DNA from: Elgaria multicarinata webbii
Taxonomy: Eukaryota; Chordata; Lepidosauria; Squamata; Anguidae
Length of the DNA stretch: 64,000 nt
Assembly (NCBI RefSeq): GCF_023053635.1
Contig: NC_086183.1
Coordinates: forward strand, 29,927,501 to 29,991,500
Direction of reading: 5' to 3'
The notes under the pieces were generated by a model. It saw only the letters and a list, made by a program, of their open reading frames with translations. It was not told the DNA's origin and searched no databases. Positions 33,801 to 45,967 of this stretch are shown in pieces. Position numbers and translations under genes: made by a program. Within the stretch, counting starts at the first letter, position 1. Each line of letters starts with the position of its first letter.

Positions 33801-36800
33801 AGGGTGGGCACCAAAGTGCCTGTGATGCTATTCACAGCTTTGGTCCTGGTGGGCATAATTTTTGAAAGAAAACAAAAACAGCCAGGAGAGTTGGTGATTC
33901 AGATTTGGACCCCAATGTGTGGGGTTCAACCCTTTGTCGATGCTGGAGTCCCAGTCTGAATCAAAACCCTCTCCACCCATCCCCCACCACACTAGGGACC
34001 AATGGGAGCTCTCCACCCACTGCATGGGCGGGGGGGGGGGGGGGAATGAAGGCCCTGTACAGGGCAGGCATCAAGACTTCACTGTCCTCTGGCCCTGGTG
34101 ATCACAGTGGGAGGAGCGAGACGTACATCAGAAGAGCCCTGCTGGATCAGAACAAGAGTCCATCTAGTCTAGCATTCCGTTCACGGAGCTGTCAACCAGA
34201 TGCCCGTGGGAAACCCACACGAGTGCAAAAGACCATGTTCCCCAGCAACAGGGGTACATTGGCACATTGCCTCTAATCTAGGAGGTCACAAACAGCCATC
34301 AGGACTGGTAGCCATGGACTGCCGCCGCCTCCAAGAATTTGTCTAACCCCCCTTTTAAAGACATCCAAATTGGTGGCCATCGCTGTGTCTTGTGGCAGTG
34401 AATCCCACAGTTTAACTATGCACTGTGTGAAGGACAACCATCTGTCAGGGATGCTTTAGGGTGGATTCCTGCATTGAGCAGGGGGTTGGACTCGGTGGCC
34501 TTGTAGGCCCCTTCCAACTCTGCTATTCTATGATTCTATGATTAAGGAGCATTTCCTTTTATCTGTCGTGAATCTCCCACCCATCAGCTTCATGGGATAA
34601 CCCCACTGGGTTCTAATATTACGAGCGGGAGAAAAAGGTCTCCTTATCCACATTTTCCACACCGCGCAGAATTTTGTACAGCTCTATCAGGTCTCAGTTG
34701 TCTTTTTCCTAAGCTGAACAGTTGTAAATTTTCCTCGTAGGTTTTGCAGCCCCCTTAACCCTGCCCTGCTCATCAGTCCGTTTAGTCTCTACGCCACAAC
34801 TCAAGGGGACCCACCGTGAATTGAACCAGCCCCACATGTGACACAGAGAACACTGGAATCGGGCCTTCACAGGGAATCATCAAGGCGCATGGATGATGTG
34901 ATGGAGAAGGGTGAAGATGACAGGGGTGACTTACAGTATCCGAACTCTGTACATGTCTGGAAGAACCACTGCCTCAGCATGCTGGCCTCGGTGACCCGGG
35001 TATCGCGCAGTACTTTCAGCCAATCCGCAAAAGAATAGTCCATGCATGGACCTCCCAGGGTTTTAATAAACCTCTAACAGAAACAAAAGGAGCCATTTAA
35101 CAGGGCTTCGTGGAAACGTTGGTTCCATCCCGCAAACTATTCTGATGTGCTAGTGCAGCCGCCCCCCACAACACGGTGCTCTGCAGATGTTTCGGACTAC
35201 AACTCCCACCATCCCCAACCAGCCAGGGGATGATGGGAATTATAATCCAACGCACCGGAAGGGCGCCAGGTTGGAGAAGGCACAGGATTGTGCCAGTGCC
35301 AATTTTCCTCTATGGTGCGTCTAGGAAAAGGAGTCAAGAGCTCTTTGCTTGTCTCAGAAGAGGCATTCCTGATGGATTGAAGGAAGAGGAGGAGGTTGGA
35401 CTCGATGACCTTTTAGGTCCCGTCCAACTCTATGATTCTATGAGAAGGAATGCCTCTTCCCAGGGGGAGACTGCCACTCATGGAGGCCCTCTGAATCTAA
35501 GCAAAGGTTTTCAATTAATTAACTAATGTTGCTGATGTATTAATAATGTTAACGTTCCCGATAAATTGGACTACAACTCCCCCAATATTCACAGCCAGCT
35601 TGATGGGACTTGTAATCCAAAATATCTGGTGATCATCAGATTGGCAAAGGCTGATTTAGGGCCGGGGGGGGGGGGGGCGGGGAGAGGATAAATGGGCCAC
35701 TGCTGAAAAGTCAGGGAACCCTGGAAAGGTATCCTGTCTACTCACCCCTGCAAATAAGATCACAAAAGTTACGAGATTGCAGAGTTTTTTTACTAGTCTG
35801 CTGGGGGCCAGCAGAGGCAGGATGGAGAGCCACATTCCTACGCTGGGCCTGGAGGATGGGGCATCCCCCCTCTTGCAGCCTACTTGGTTTATATGCTGGA
35901 CAGCGAGGATAGATGGAGATTGCTCGCCTGCATGGAAATCCCGGTCACCCAGGGCGACCAGACGGGAACTGAAATGCAAAGCCATCTTACATCGTTCACG
36001 GTGACAAGCCTCTGGTAGGTGGAGCCAGTTCTGTTGTTGGTCATAACGCTACATAGGTCGGCCACAGTGGGCAAGAACGAGAAAGCACCGTTGTACTGCA
36101 CGGCACCCATGAAGATGTCAGCCAGGTTGTAGAGCAACTGCACAGAGTCGTCCATCCCCTCCAGTGGCTCGCAGGAACGGAAGTCCTTGGCTAGCTTGGC
36201 AAGCTGCCTGGCACGGACCAGGTTGTCCACGGTGGAAAAGGCCTCAGTCACTGCTGCCAGGCACTACAAGGAGAGCAAAAACAGTCACACGGTGCCAGCC
36301 GGATTTCAAATGAAACTCTGTTCAGGGCCTGGCAAGCTCTGGATACATCTCCTCCTTGAAACGAGGGTGAGCAGGGGGGTCTGGAAACAAAGCCCTATGG
36401 GGAGAGACTGGAAGAACTGGGCATGTTTAGCCTGGAGAAGACGGAGGGGAGACATGAGAGCACTCTTCAAAGACTTAAAAGGTTGTCACACAGAGGAGGG
36501 CCAGGATCTCTTCTCGATCCTCCCAGAGTGCAGGACACGGAATAACGGGCTCAAGTTACAAGAAGCCAGATTCCAGCTGGACATCAGGAAAAACTTCCTG
36601 ACTGTTAGAGCAGTACGACAATGGAACCAATCACCTAGGGAGGTGGTGGGCTCTCCCACACTAGAGGCCTTCAAGAGGCAGCTGGACAGCCCTCTGTCAG
36701 GGATGCTTTAAGGTGGATTCCTGCACTGAGCAGGGGGTTGGACTTGATGGCCTTATAGGCCCCTTCCAACTCTATTCTGTGATTCTTTGATTCTGTCCTA

Positions 36801-39800
36801 GCAACCATCTAGGAAGGAGGCCTAAGTTATTATCCCCATGTCGCGTTTGCCACTTGCTTAAGGCCACCCAGAGGGTGTGCAGCAAGGGCTGACCCAGAGG
36901 GTTCCTGGAGCTCGCCACTCACGCTCTTTCACCGACAGGCGCTCTAGGAAGGAGCGTGGAGGCCTTGCGGGTTTCCCGGCAGGCAACAGCTGCAGCACTG
37001 CCCTTAGAAGCTCACCACGGATGGCCAAACCTGTGATCGTTTTCTTTTTTAAGGTTAAAAAACTCACCTCTTTGGAGCCATAAATGACTGGATTTTAAGG
37101 TTAAAAAACTCACCTCTTTGGAGCCATAAATGACTGGATTTGAGAGACTTGCAGCAACAACCTAAAAAGAACAGGAGCCAACGGGACGAGGTTTAGGGAC
37201 AGGGGAATAAACCGAGGAAACTTACAAGTTTCTCCCCTTGGCCAGCCTAACCCAGTACTGTCTATGCTGATGGGCAATGGCTCTTCGGGGTCTCCGGAAG
37301 GGATCTCTCTCCCTCCTGCTGGAATACCAGGCAATGAACTTAGGACCTTCTGCCCACCAAATGCTCACTCTACCACTAAGTTTGGGGATGGAGGGCCGGA
37401 TCTCCTGCAGCCGCGATCAACAGAGATTGGTTTTCACACCAAAGCGACAGCAGCCAAGTTCCTGAGCCTTAAATATATATACAGTAGACCTCACCTTGTC
37501 GTAGCCCGTGAAATCCACCTGGGCTTTGACTGGGGCAGAGGAAGCGACGGCGGCAAAAACCAGATGGGGATACTGGAACAGAAAGACGTACAGTATTTTT
37601 TTTTCCTCTTGGGATCCTCTAACGCAGCCTTCTCCCCTACCAACCTGCCCGGTCACTGAGGTCATCCGAGGGCCTGCTCCTGATGGTTCCACCTAGATCC
37701 ATCCTCCGATTGGAATCCACCAGGGGAAGAGCCTTCAGCGTGGTGGCCCCCCTCCTGTGGAACTCCCTGCCTCTGGAGGTCAGGCAGGCGCCAACCTTGT
37801 ACTCCTTTCGGAGCCTCCTGAAAACATCTTTATTCCAAGAAGCCTTTCTTTAACATGCAGCCTTGGATTACTGTGTTGTTGTGGGTTTTTTGCTTCTTTT
37901 TAAATTTTGTTTTAACTGTTTTATTTTCATTTTACCTTGTACACCGCTCCGAAATTTTTCAATGGGGAGCGGTATATAAATATTCTAAATAAATAAATAA
38001 ATAAAGGAGGTCCCAAAACATCCAGTCAGCTCCTACAAGAGGCCCTCAGGGTCCTACCTTGAGTCTAAACCAGGCAGCCAGGTTGCCGGGGTAGGAGCCT
38101 CCGAAGCAAATCCAGGTGGTGTTCTCTGCCAGCTTGTACTTCTGGATGACGAAGCGATGGAAGGAAAGGAGGTCGGTCAAACTGCGAAGGGAGAAGATTT
38201 GCAAGCAAAGGTTTGCAAACGAGGGTAGAGAGGGGATCCCCCAAACACCCCCGAACTGCCCTGACCATATCCTTAAAAGTGGGTGATGAAAAAAGAGATC
38301 TCTTTATACGTGTGCTTGCCGAAAGCGCAACTGACTTGCTGAAAGCGCAAATGACGAACAGCGAGGAAAGGAGCAGAAGGGAGGAGCCATTCCAATTACT
38401 AGGGTGACCCTATGGAAAGGAGGACCGGGCTCCTGTATCTTTAACAGCTGCATAGAGAAGGGAATTTCAGCAGGGGCTATTTGTAGGCGCGCAGCACCTG
38501 GTGAAATTCCCTCTTCGTCACAACAGTTAAAGATGCAGGAAGCATCACTCCCAATCCAGAGTTGGGACACAACCCAACAATTCCCTTTTCGTATAGCTTA
38601 AAACTCTGTCCCTTCCAGAACCCACCATTCCGCTCAAGGAGAGGATAAGCGTGGAACGTTGTGTTCAGTCTCCCAGCAATCTCCACTTTTCATTTAAAAT
38701 AATAATAATTTGTCTCATTATTTGGTTCATTGCTTTTGTAGTCATTTATATTTAAACAAGGAAGGGTTTTTTTTAAAAAAAAAGAACACCAAGTTTCTAG
38801 CCCTCAAGGCCATGAAAACAGGCTTGAAAATACATAGGCCCTGCCTGAAGAGAAAGTACCAGGTGTGTGTGAATGAGTTTCCTCGGGGTCAGAGGATGGA
38901 GCTTTGGTAGCCCCCATAACTACAACAAAATGTGGAAAATAAACCAAAATATGCCAACGAGCTGAAATTTGTGTGCTGGATGCAGATAGTTACGGATACC
39001 CTTAGCACAAAACAGGGCACTGCACTACCACCACCACCTGCTCCCCATAACACCTGAATTGTAGGCCAGGTGCCGACTCACGCTTGCTGGCTGGTCAGGA
39101 ACTGGAGGTTGTGGTCCTCCAGCCCATCCGGATTGATGCTGGCGCCATAGAAACGGTGCTCGAGGGCCACGACCAGCGCGCCGTACTTTTCGGCCATCTC
39201 CACGTGATGCCCTGCAATCCAGACAAGACCCAGAAGCAGGTCCATCAGGGTCATCTTGTTAGAAATATTGATGATGCGTCTACATAGAGCAAACATTCTA
39301 CCAGTATTTTTTTATTTTATTTTTATTTATTTAAGGATTTTTATGCCGCCATTCAGCCAAAAAAGGCTCTCATGGTGGCTTACAAAGGTATTTCTTGACA
39401 GTCCCTGCCCACAGGCTTACAATCTAAAAGACATGACACAAAAGGAAAGGGGATTGGGAGGGAGGAGGAGGAGGGGGAAAAGGATAAAGTGGGAGGGGGA
39501 ATTTCTGCTCTATTCCAGAAAAAGGATTATAAAAAGGTTGTAAAAAGGCAGTTAACTGCTCTTCTCTTCGTCGTCTGTATTAAGAAAAGGACAGACTGTG
39601 TTTTGTAGTCTCTCGTTATTTGTTGATGTATTCATTACTACTTTCTTCAAGCTCATCATAAAGAAACAGTTTAATATACATCTGGTCAAGTATATCCTGT
39701 TGCAGCTACCTTTCTCTCTGCTAATTAAAAGTGATAAATCTCCCATGTAACGTGAAGAGATACAGTATGTCACATATAACTCCTAACAGAGTTATATATG

Positions 39801-42800
39801 TTTAGGCCACAGCTAGACCTAAGGTTTATCCTGGAATCATCCAGGGTTCGCCCCTGACTGAGTACTGGATCCCCTGTGTGTCACCTAGATGAACAGGTTT
39901 GACCCCTGGACGATCCAGGGATAAACCTTAGGCCTAGCTATGGCCATAGTTTCTAATATATCTGACCAAATCAAACCACAGGCCTTCCGGGGAGAAAGGA
40001 ATGGCAGAGATTTGATGATCATAGAATCATAGAATAGCCGAGTTGGAAGGGGCCTGCAAGGCCATCAAGTCCAACCCCCTGCTCAATGCAGGAATCCACC
40101 CTAAAGCATCCCTGACAGATGGTTGTCCAGCTGCCTCTTGAAGGCCTCTAGTGTGGGAGAGCCCACAACCTCCCTAGGTAACTGATTCCATTGTCGTACT
40201 GCTCTAACAGTCAGGAAGTTTTTCCTGATGTCCAGCTGGAATCTGGCTTCCTTTAATTTGAGCCCGTTATTCCGTGTCCTGCACTCTGGGAGGATCAAGA
40301 AGAGATCCTGGCCCTCCTCTGTGTGACAACCTTTTAAGTATTTGAAGAGTGCTCTCACGTCTCCCCTCCATCTTCTCTTCTCCAGGCTAAACAGGCCCAG
40401 TTCTTTCCGTCTCTCTTCATAGGGCTTTGTTTCCAGACCCCTGATCATCCTGGTTGCCCTCCTCTGAACACGCTCCAGCTTGTCTGCGTCCTTCTTGAAT
40501 TGTGGAGCCCAGAACTGGACACAATACAAAAGAGGAGGCCTAACCAGGGCCGAATAGAGAGGAACCAGTACCTTACGGGATTTGGAGCATCCAAAGACTG
40601 GTGAGCATCCCAAGTAGACCCCAAAAGGAGAGAAACATTTCAGGATGCAAAGATTTTGCCTTGCATTTCAGCCTTTTTAAAAATTATTTTTAAGACCTTC
40701 TTCAAGGGCTTATAAAAACATCTGCAGTCACCAGTGAATTACAGCAGAAGACATTTTATTATAAGCCTCTCTGCAGATGTTTTTATTATCCCTTGGAAGA
40801 AGGCCTTTAAAAAGAAGCCAAAGCATGGCTTCTTCCACCAATAAAAGCATTTATCTTCCACCAATAAAATCTTTGCATCCTGAGACGTTGCTCTCGTTTC
40901 AGAGATCTTATGATCACCTGGTGATCTCTTGACGCTCTTGGGATGTAGGTTGTGATGTTTCAAGACGCCGTCTCTCTGCGTTTCCGTTAGCCAAGAGCGT
41001 TTTTTTCTCTCTGCTTAATTGACAACGAACAATTTTCAAGGGAGATTACAGCTGCGTAGGAAAAAAATCAATGTACTGGTGACCGTATCACTGTCAATAA
41101 TCACATGTAAAATGAAGATAACAAGTATTTAAAAACCTTTAATATACTGAGCAATATAGCTACTCTGTATAGTTCAAGTATATATAAAAACAACTATATA
41201 GTATTGCATAAAAAACGTCAATAGGAACCATGAAGAACAAAAAACCAATAAAAAAACCAAACGTGTTTCAACCATGCAAGGTCTTCTTCAGTGGTCTGAT
41301 AAAATATACATGTACATAAAGTGTCGAGAGATATTTTTGAATCGTCATAGCCTAAAAGTCAATATAATTTGATATATAATATAATTTGATATTCTCTTGA
41401 CTTTTGAGCCTCGTGTGGCGCAGAGCGGTAAAGCAGCAGTTTCTGCAGCCGAAACTCTCCCCACGGCCTGAGTTCGATCCCAGCGGAAGCTGGTTTCAGG
41501 CAGCCAGCTCGGGTCGACTCAGCCTTCCATCCTCCCAAGGTGGGTAAAATGAGTACCCAGCTAGCTGGGGAAAAGGTAATAATGGCCGGGGAAGGCAACG
41601 GCAAACCACCCCGCTATAAGGCCTGCCAAGAAAACGTCAGTGAAACCTGGCGTCCCTCCAAGAGTCAGCAATGACTCAGTGCTTGCACGAGAGGTTCCTT
41701 TCCTTTTTCCTTGACTTTAAGGCTATGACGATTCAAAATTCTCGACGCTTTATGTACATGTATATTTTATCAGACCACTGAAAAAGACCTTGCATGGTCG
41801 AAACGCGTTTGGTTTTTTATGGTTTTTTTGTTCTTCATTGTTCCTGTTGATGTTTTTATGCAATACTATATAGTTCTTTTATATATACTTGAACTATACA
41901 GAGTAGCTATATTGCTCAGTATATTAAAGGTTTTTAAATACTTCAGTTATCTTCATATTACATGTGATTATTGACAGTGATACGGTCACCAATACATCCA
42001 CCCCGTTTTCCCATCTCACTGTCTTAATTGTAAGGGGTCAGGATAAGCTTTTCAACTTATTTGTGGAAAAAAAATCAATGCCCCACATACTGCAACACAC
42101 ACATCCCCCACCCCCACCCCAAAAAACCCTTCACATCAGTTAAACTTAGAGAAAAGTTGTGGCGATGCAGATGAGCGGGAAAGAAAGAGGGAGGGAGGGA
42201 GAAGTATTTTTTGGCCTTCCTAAATGTTGATAACTCCCAGGTCTTCTCCAGGTCTTCCAAGCATGTGTTAAAGCCATTTCTTCCATAGTCTCCACAACCC
42301 AGATATTTGGCTCAACCTAGTAGCACCTACCTGACAGCACAGAATATTCCATTAATTCGCTTTCGCCTCCAATGTAGAGGAAGACGGGACCTTTGCGTTG
42401 CCAGAACTTCCGATTAACCCAGAAGCGCTGTGGATTGCAGGGAGACAAGGAAAAGGGGTCAGTCCTTGGGTATAAAGGCAGAGGTGAAGTGACACCCCCC
42501 ACACACACACTTACAAGGGACGTCTTCGATCTGATTTTCGTCAACCAATCAGGGAGTCTTTTTTGTCAGAACTCAAGGGTGGGTGGGTAAAAACTCTTCA
42601 AATAAATAAGCCATGTTTTATTAAGCAGTCCCAAGTATGTCCTGTTTTATAGCCAGTGCTTTGCTGGATGTAAAAAATAAGCCAGAAACCTCAGTCAGAA
42701 CTGAACTGTGGTTCCTTTCGTTTTGACCCATCATGGCTACAGCTTTTAAGTCTTTCCGTGCAACCCTATAAGTGCTTGGGAATTTCAAGCCACAGGAATT

Positions 42801-43738
42801 ATTCTTAATTATTTTCATGATCATGTTCAACATCTCTCTTTTCTCGCTCACGGCGTTTTTTTCTAGATGAACAGGACCGGCTTTGCCAAGTCATGGCTGT
42901 CTTTTACCGATTCAGAAATTTCCTGACTATTGAACGTGTTTGAAGTATGACTGCTTTCTGGATGTTGGTGTGGATGTATTTTGATGGGCCAAGTTTCTGA
43001 AGGTTTTCTGTAAAAAAAAAATTTGATGCGATGCCGGTGACTGATGTGACCAACAGAATAATTGTAACCTTTTCCTATTGCCATAGCAATTTATCTTCCA
43101 TAGCCAATAGTGTATAAATATGCATATTTTCCTCTTTTCCTCTTCTACATTTTTGTCATTAGATATTGCTACGTCAATGAGGTAGGTGTGTTTTTCTTTT
43201 TAGTTTATGACTGTTAGGTCTGCTCGATTGCAAAGTATTGTCTTGTTCGTATGAATGGTTCTGTCCAGTATGTTTCATGACCTGTATTTTCCAAGATTGT
43301 TTGAGGTGAGTATGTATAGTATGGTGTACGTTCTTTGATGAAGTTGAATTAGATGGCGAATTATTTTTGTAGCTGTATTGTCTGTCCATATAATAATAAT
43401 GGGGAGAACACCTTGATCATTAGAGACCACACCTGCAGTCTGACCACTTCCAGCTGAACCAGGCCCCAGTTTAGAGAACTCCAACTGGTCACTTTCAGCT
43501 CTTCTGTTCTCCCTCCTTTGGCCCTTTTGTCGTGCCTTGGCTCGACCCAGGGTCAAATTTCGATGGCCAGCACCTTGGGACAAGAACCTGCCTTTTCCTG
43601 CCCACTGCTAGCTCTGGCCCTTGACTGAAGACCCCCATGGGCGAAAAGGTTCTTCACAGAAAATGCCACCTACTCAGCCCTGTTCTATAGTTTCCATCAT
43701 GTTATCATTATAAATAGTGTTGTATTCAGGCACGGTGA

Positions 43739-43780
<42 letters not shown>

Positions 43781-45932
43781 TGTATCCCGCCTTTTGCCCA
43801 ATGCTGGGCCTCAAGGCGGCCTTACAAAGTTTAAAATATACATGGGGGGGGAGAGGGAAACAAAACCATAAACAATTAAAAAAATACACAACAAAATTAT
43901 AAGACATTAACATAGATGGAGGGCTGGATTATTCTCCAAAGGCCTGCTTGAACAAAAAAGTTTTAGCCTGCTTCCGAAAGCCCATCAAGGAGGGAGCCAG
44001 CCTAGCTTCCCCGGGAAGAGAGTTCCAGAGCACCGGAGCAGCCACCGAGAAGGCCCTCTCCCATGTTCCCACCAAGCGTGCCTGTGAAGAAGGTGGGACT
44101 GAAAGAAGGGCTTCTCCAGAAGATCTCAAAGCACGGGCAGGCTCATAAGGGAGAATATGTTCTAGCAAAATGCCACCGTTTCACAGCAGAGGGACACTCC
44201 TCACACGGTAAGGAAAGAACAGCTGTGAGCAGGGAGCAGACACAAAGCTACCAGGACGTGCTCAGACATCCCCCACCTGTAGCCATCGCTTACCTGGTTG
44301 AACGTGCGGGAATCCTGCCAGTTGAAGTGGTCGAGCGGTTGACGGATGCTGCCACTGTCAAGGAAGTGCCATGCCCTTGGGCCCGGCCCCTGGGCCAGCA
44401 GTTGCAAGCGACCGTAGGCCTCTTTCATGGCGTGTTTCTCTTGGAGCCGCAGGACGTACTGGCGGAAGAGCCAGAAATTTTTACCTGGAGGGAGAGAACA
44501 GAAAGCTGGCTGAAGTTGGGCATTTCTGCACGATGTCAGACTCTGCACTTTTCCACGCGGTAAAGTTAAAGAGTCTAGCGGCACCTTGCACAGGCTGGCC
44601 CTGCCATTAGGTAAAACGAGACCACCGATTTGGGGTATCATGAAATGGCAGCACGTTCTTGGTTACTTCAATTATTATTGTATTATGAGTGCCAGAAAGA
44701 GGGAGAGGTTCTTGGGGTGGGGGTCTCTTTGCCTAGGATGCCAAAATAACATGACTAGCTTTGAGTAACGTTCTCCGTGATCTGTGGGGCAGGAGAGGAG
44801 GTACCATCTGCTGCTTGGCTCAGGCCCCAACAGGTCTTAGTTCTGATTGGGATTATCTGTTTATTCATTACATTTATTACTTATTATTATTGATTACATT
44901 TATATACTGCCCCATAGCCGAAACTCTCTGGGCAGTTTACAAACGTTCAAAACAGTGAGCATTAAAAACAAATATACAAAATTTAAAACCATAAAAAGCA
45001 TAAAATACAAACAAAAACAGACAATACCCGTTTAAATCAACTATTCTGGGGTCAGTTATACCCCACTTCTCCTCCAAGGATCTTGGAAACAGCGTTTTCC
45101 CCCTCATCCAATCCACACAACAACCCTGCGAGGTAGGTTATGGGGAGAGGGTGGCTGGCCCAAGGGCGCCCAGTGAGCTTTGTGGCAGAATGGGGAGTGG
45201 AAGCTGGGTCTCCCCATCTCCTTGACCGTGCTGCTCACTCACCTGCATGCAATTCCTTGTCGCCCAGGGCGAGTGCTCATGAGGCTGCTTTAGAAACATT
45301 CTATTAGTGCCATGTTCTGTTGTTAGCTGGCTAATGTTAAATAGAAATGTTTCCTTGCTTGTTTCATTTATAGTCATAGAATCATAGAATTGTAGAGTTG
45401 GAAGGGGCCTCTAAGGCCATCTAGTCCAACCCCCGGCTCATTGCAGGATTCCACCCTAAAGCATCCCTGACAGATGGTTGTCTAGCTGCCTCTTGAATGC
45501 CTCCAGTGTGGGAGAGCCCACCACCTCCCTAGGTCACTGGTTCCATTGTCGTACTGCTCTAACCGTCAGGAAGTTTTTCCTGATGTCCAGCCAGAATCTG
45601 GCTTCCTGTAACTTGAGCCCGTTATTCCCTATCCTGCACTCTGGGAGGATCAAGAAGAGATCCTGGCCCTCCTCTGTGTGACAACCTTTTAAGTATTGGA
45701 AGTGTTATCATGTCTCCCCTCAATCTGTCTCTTCTCTCAGGCATTTAGCAATATGTAATGAGCCTAGGTCTGTTTTTTGGCTCATTGTTTGTCAAATTGT
45801 TATAGTGGTTTTAAATGTATGTGCATTTTGCATGTTCTTGTGGTTTTAAATTTTTGTATATTGTTTTTAAGTGTTTTCATCTTATATGAACTGCCCAGAG
45901 AGCTTCGGCTATGGGGCAGTACACAAATGCAA

Positions 45933-45967
<35 letters not shown>

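Noticed and set aside
36187-36711. 174-aa plus-strand frame
   Set aside because: Antisense of protease exon 8 joined to a CR1 copy.
37069-37113. A second, separate copy of exon 7
   Set aside because: Only the last 29 bases and the donor are duplicated; no acceptor precedes the extra copy, so it is not a full alternative exon.
40101-40613. 170-aa open frame with the same peptide
   Set aside because: CR1 LINE ORF end.
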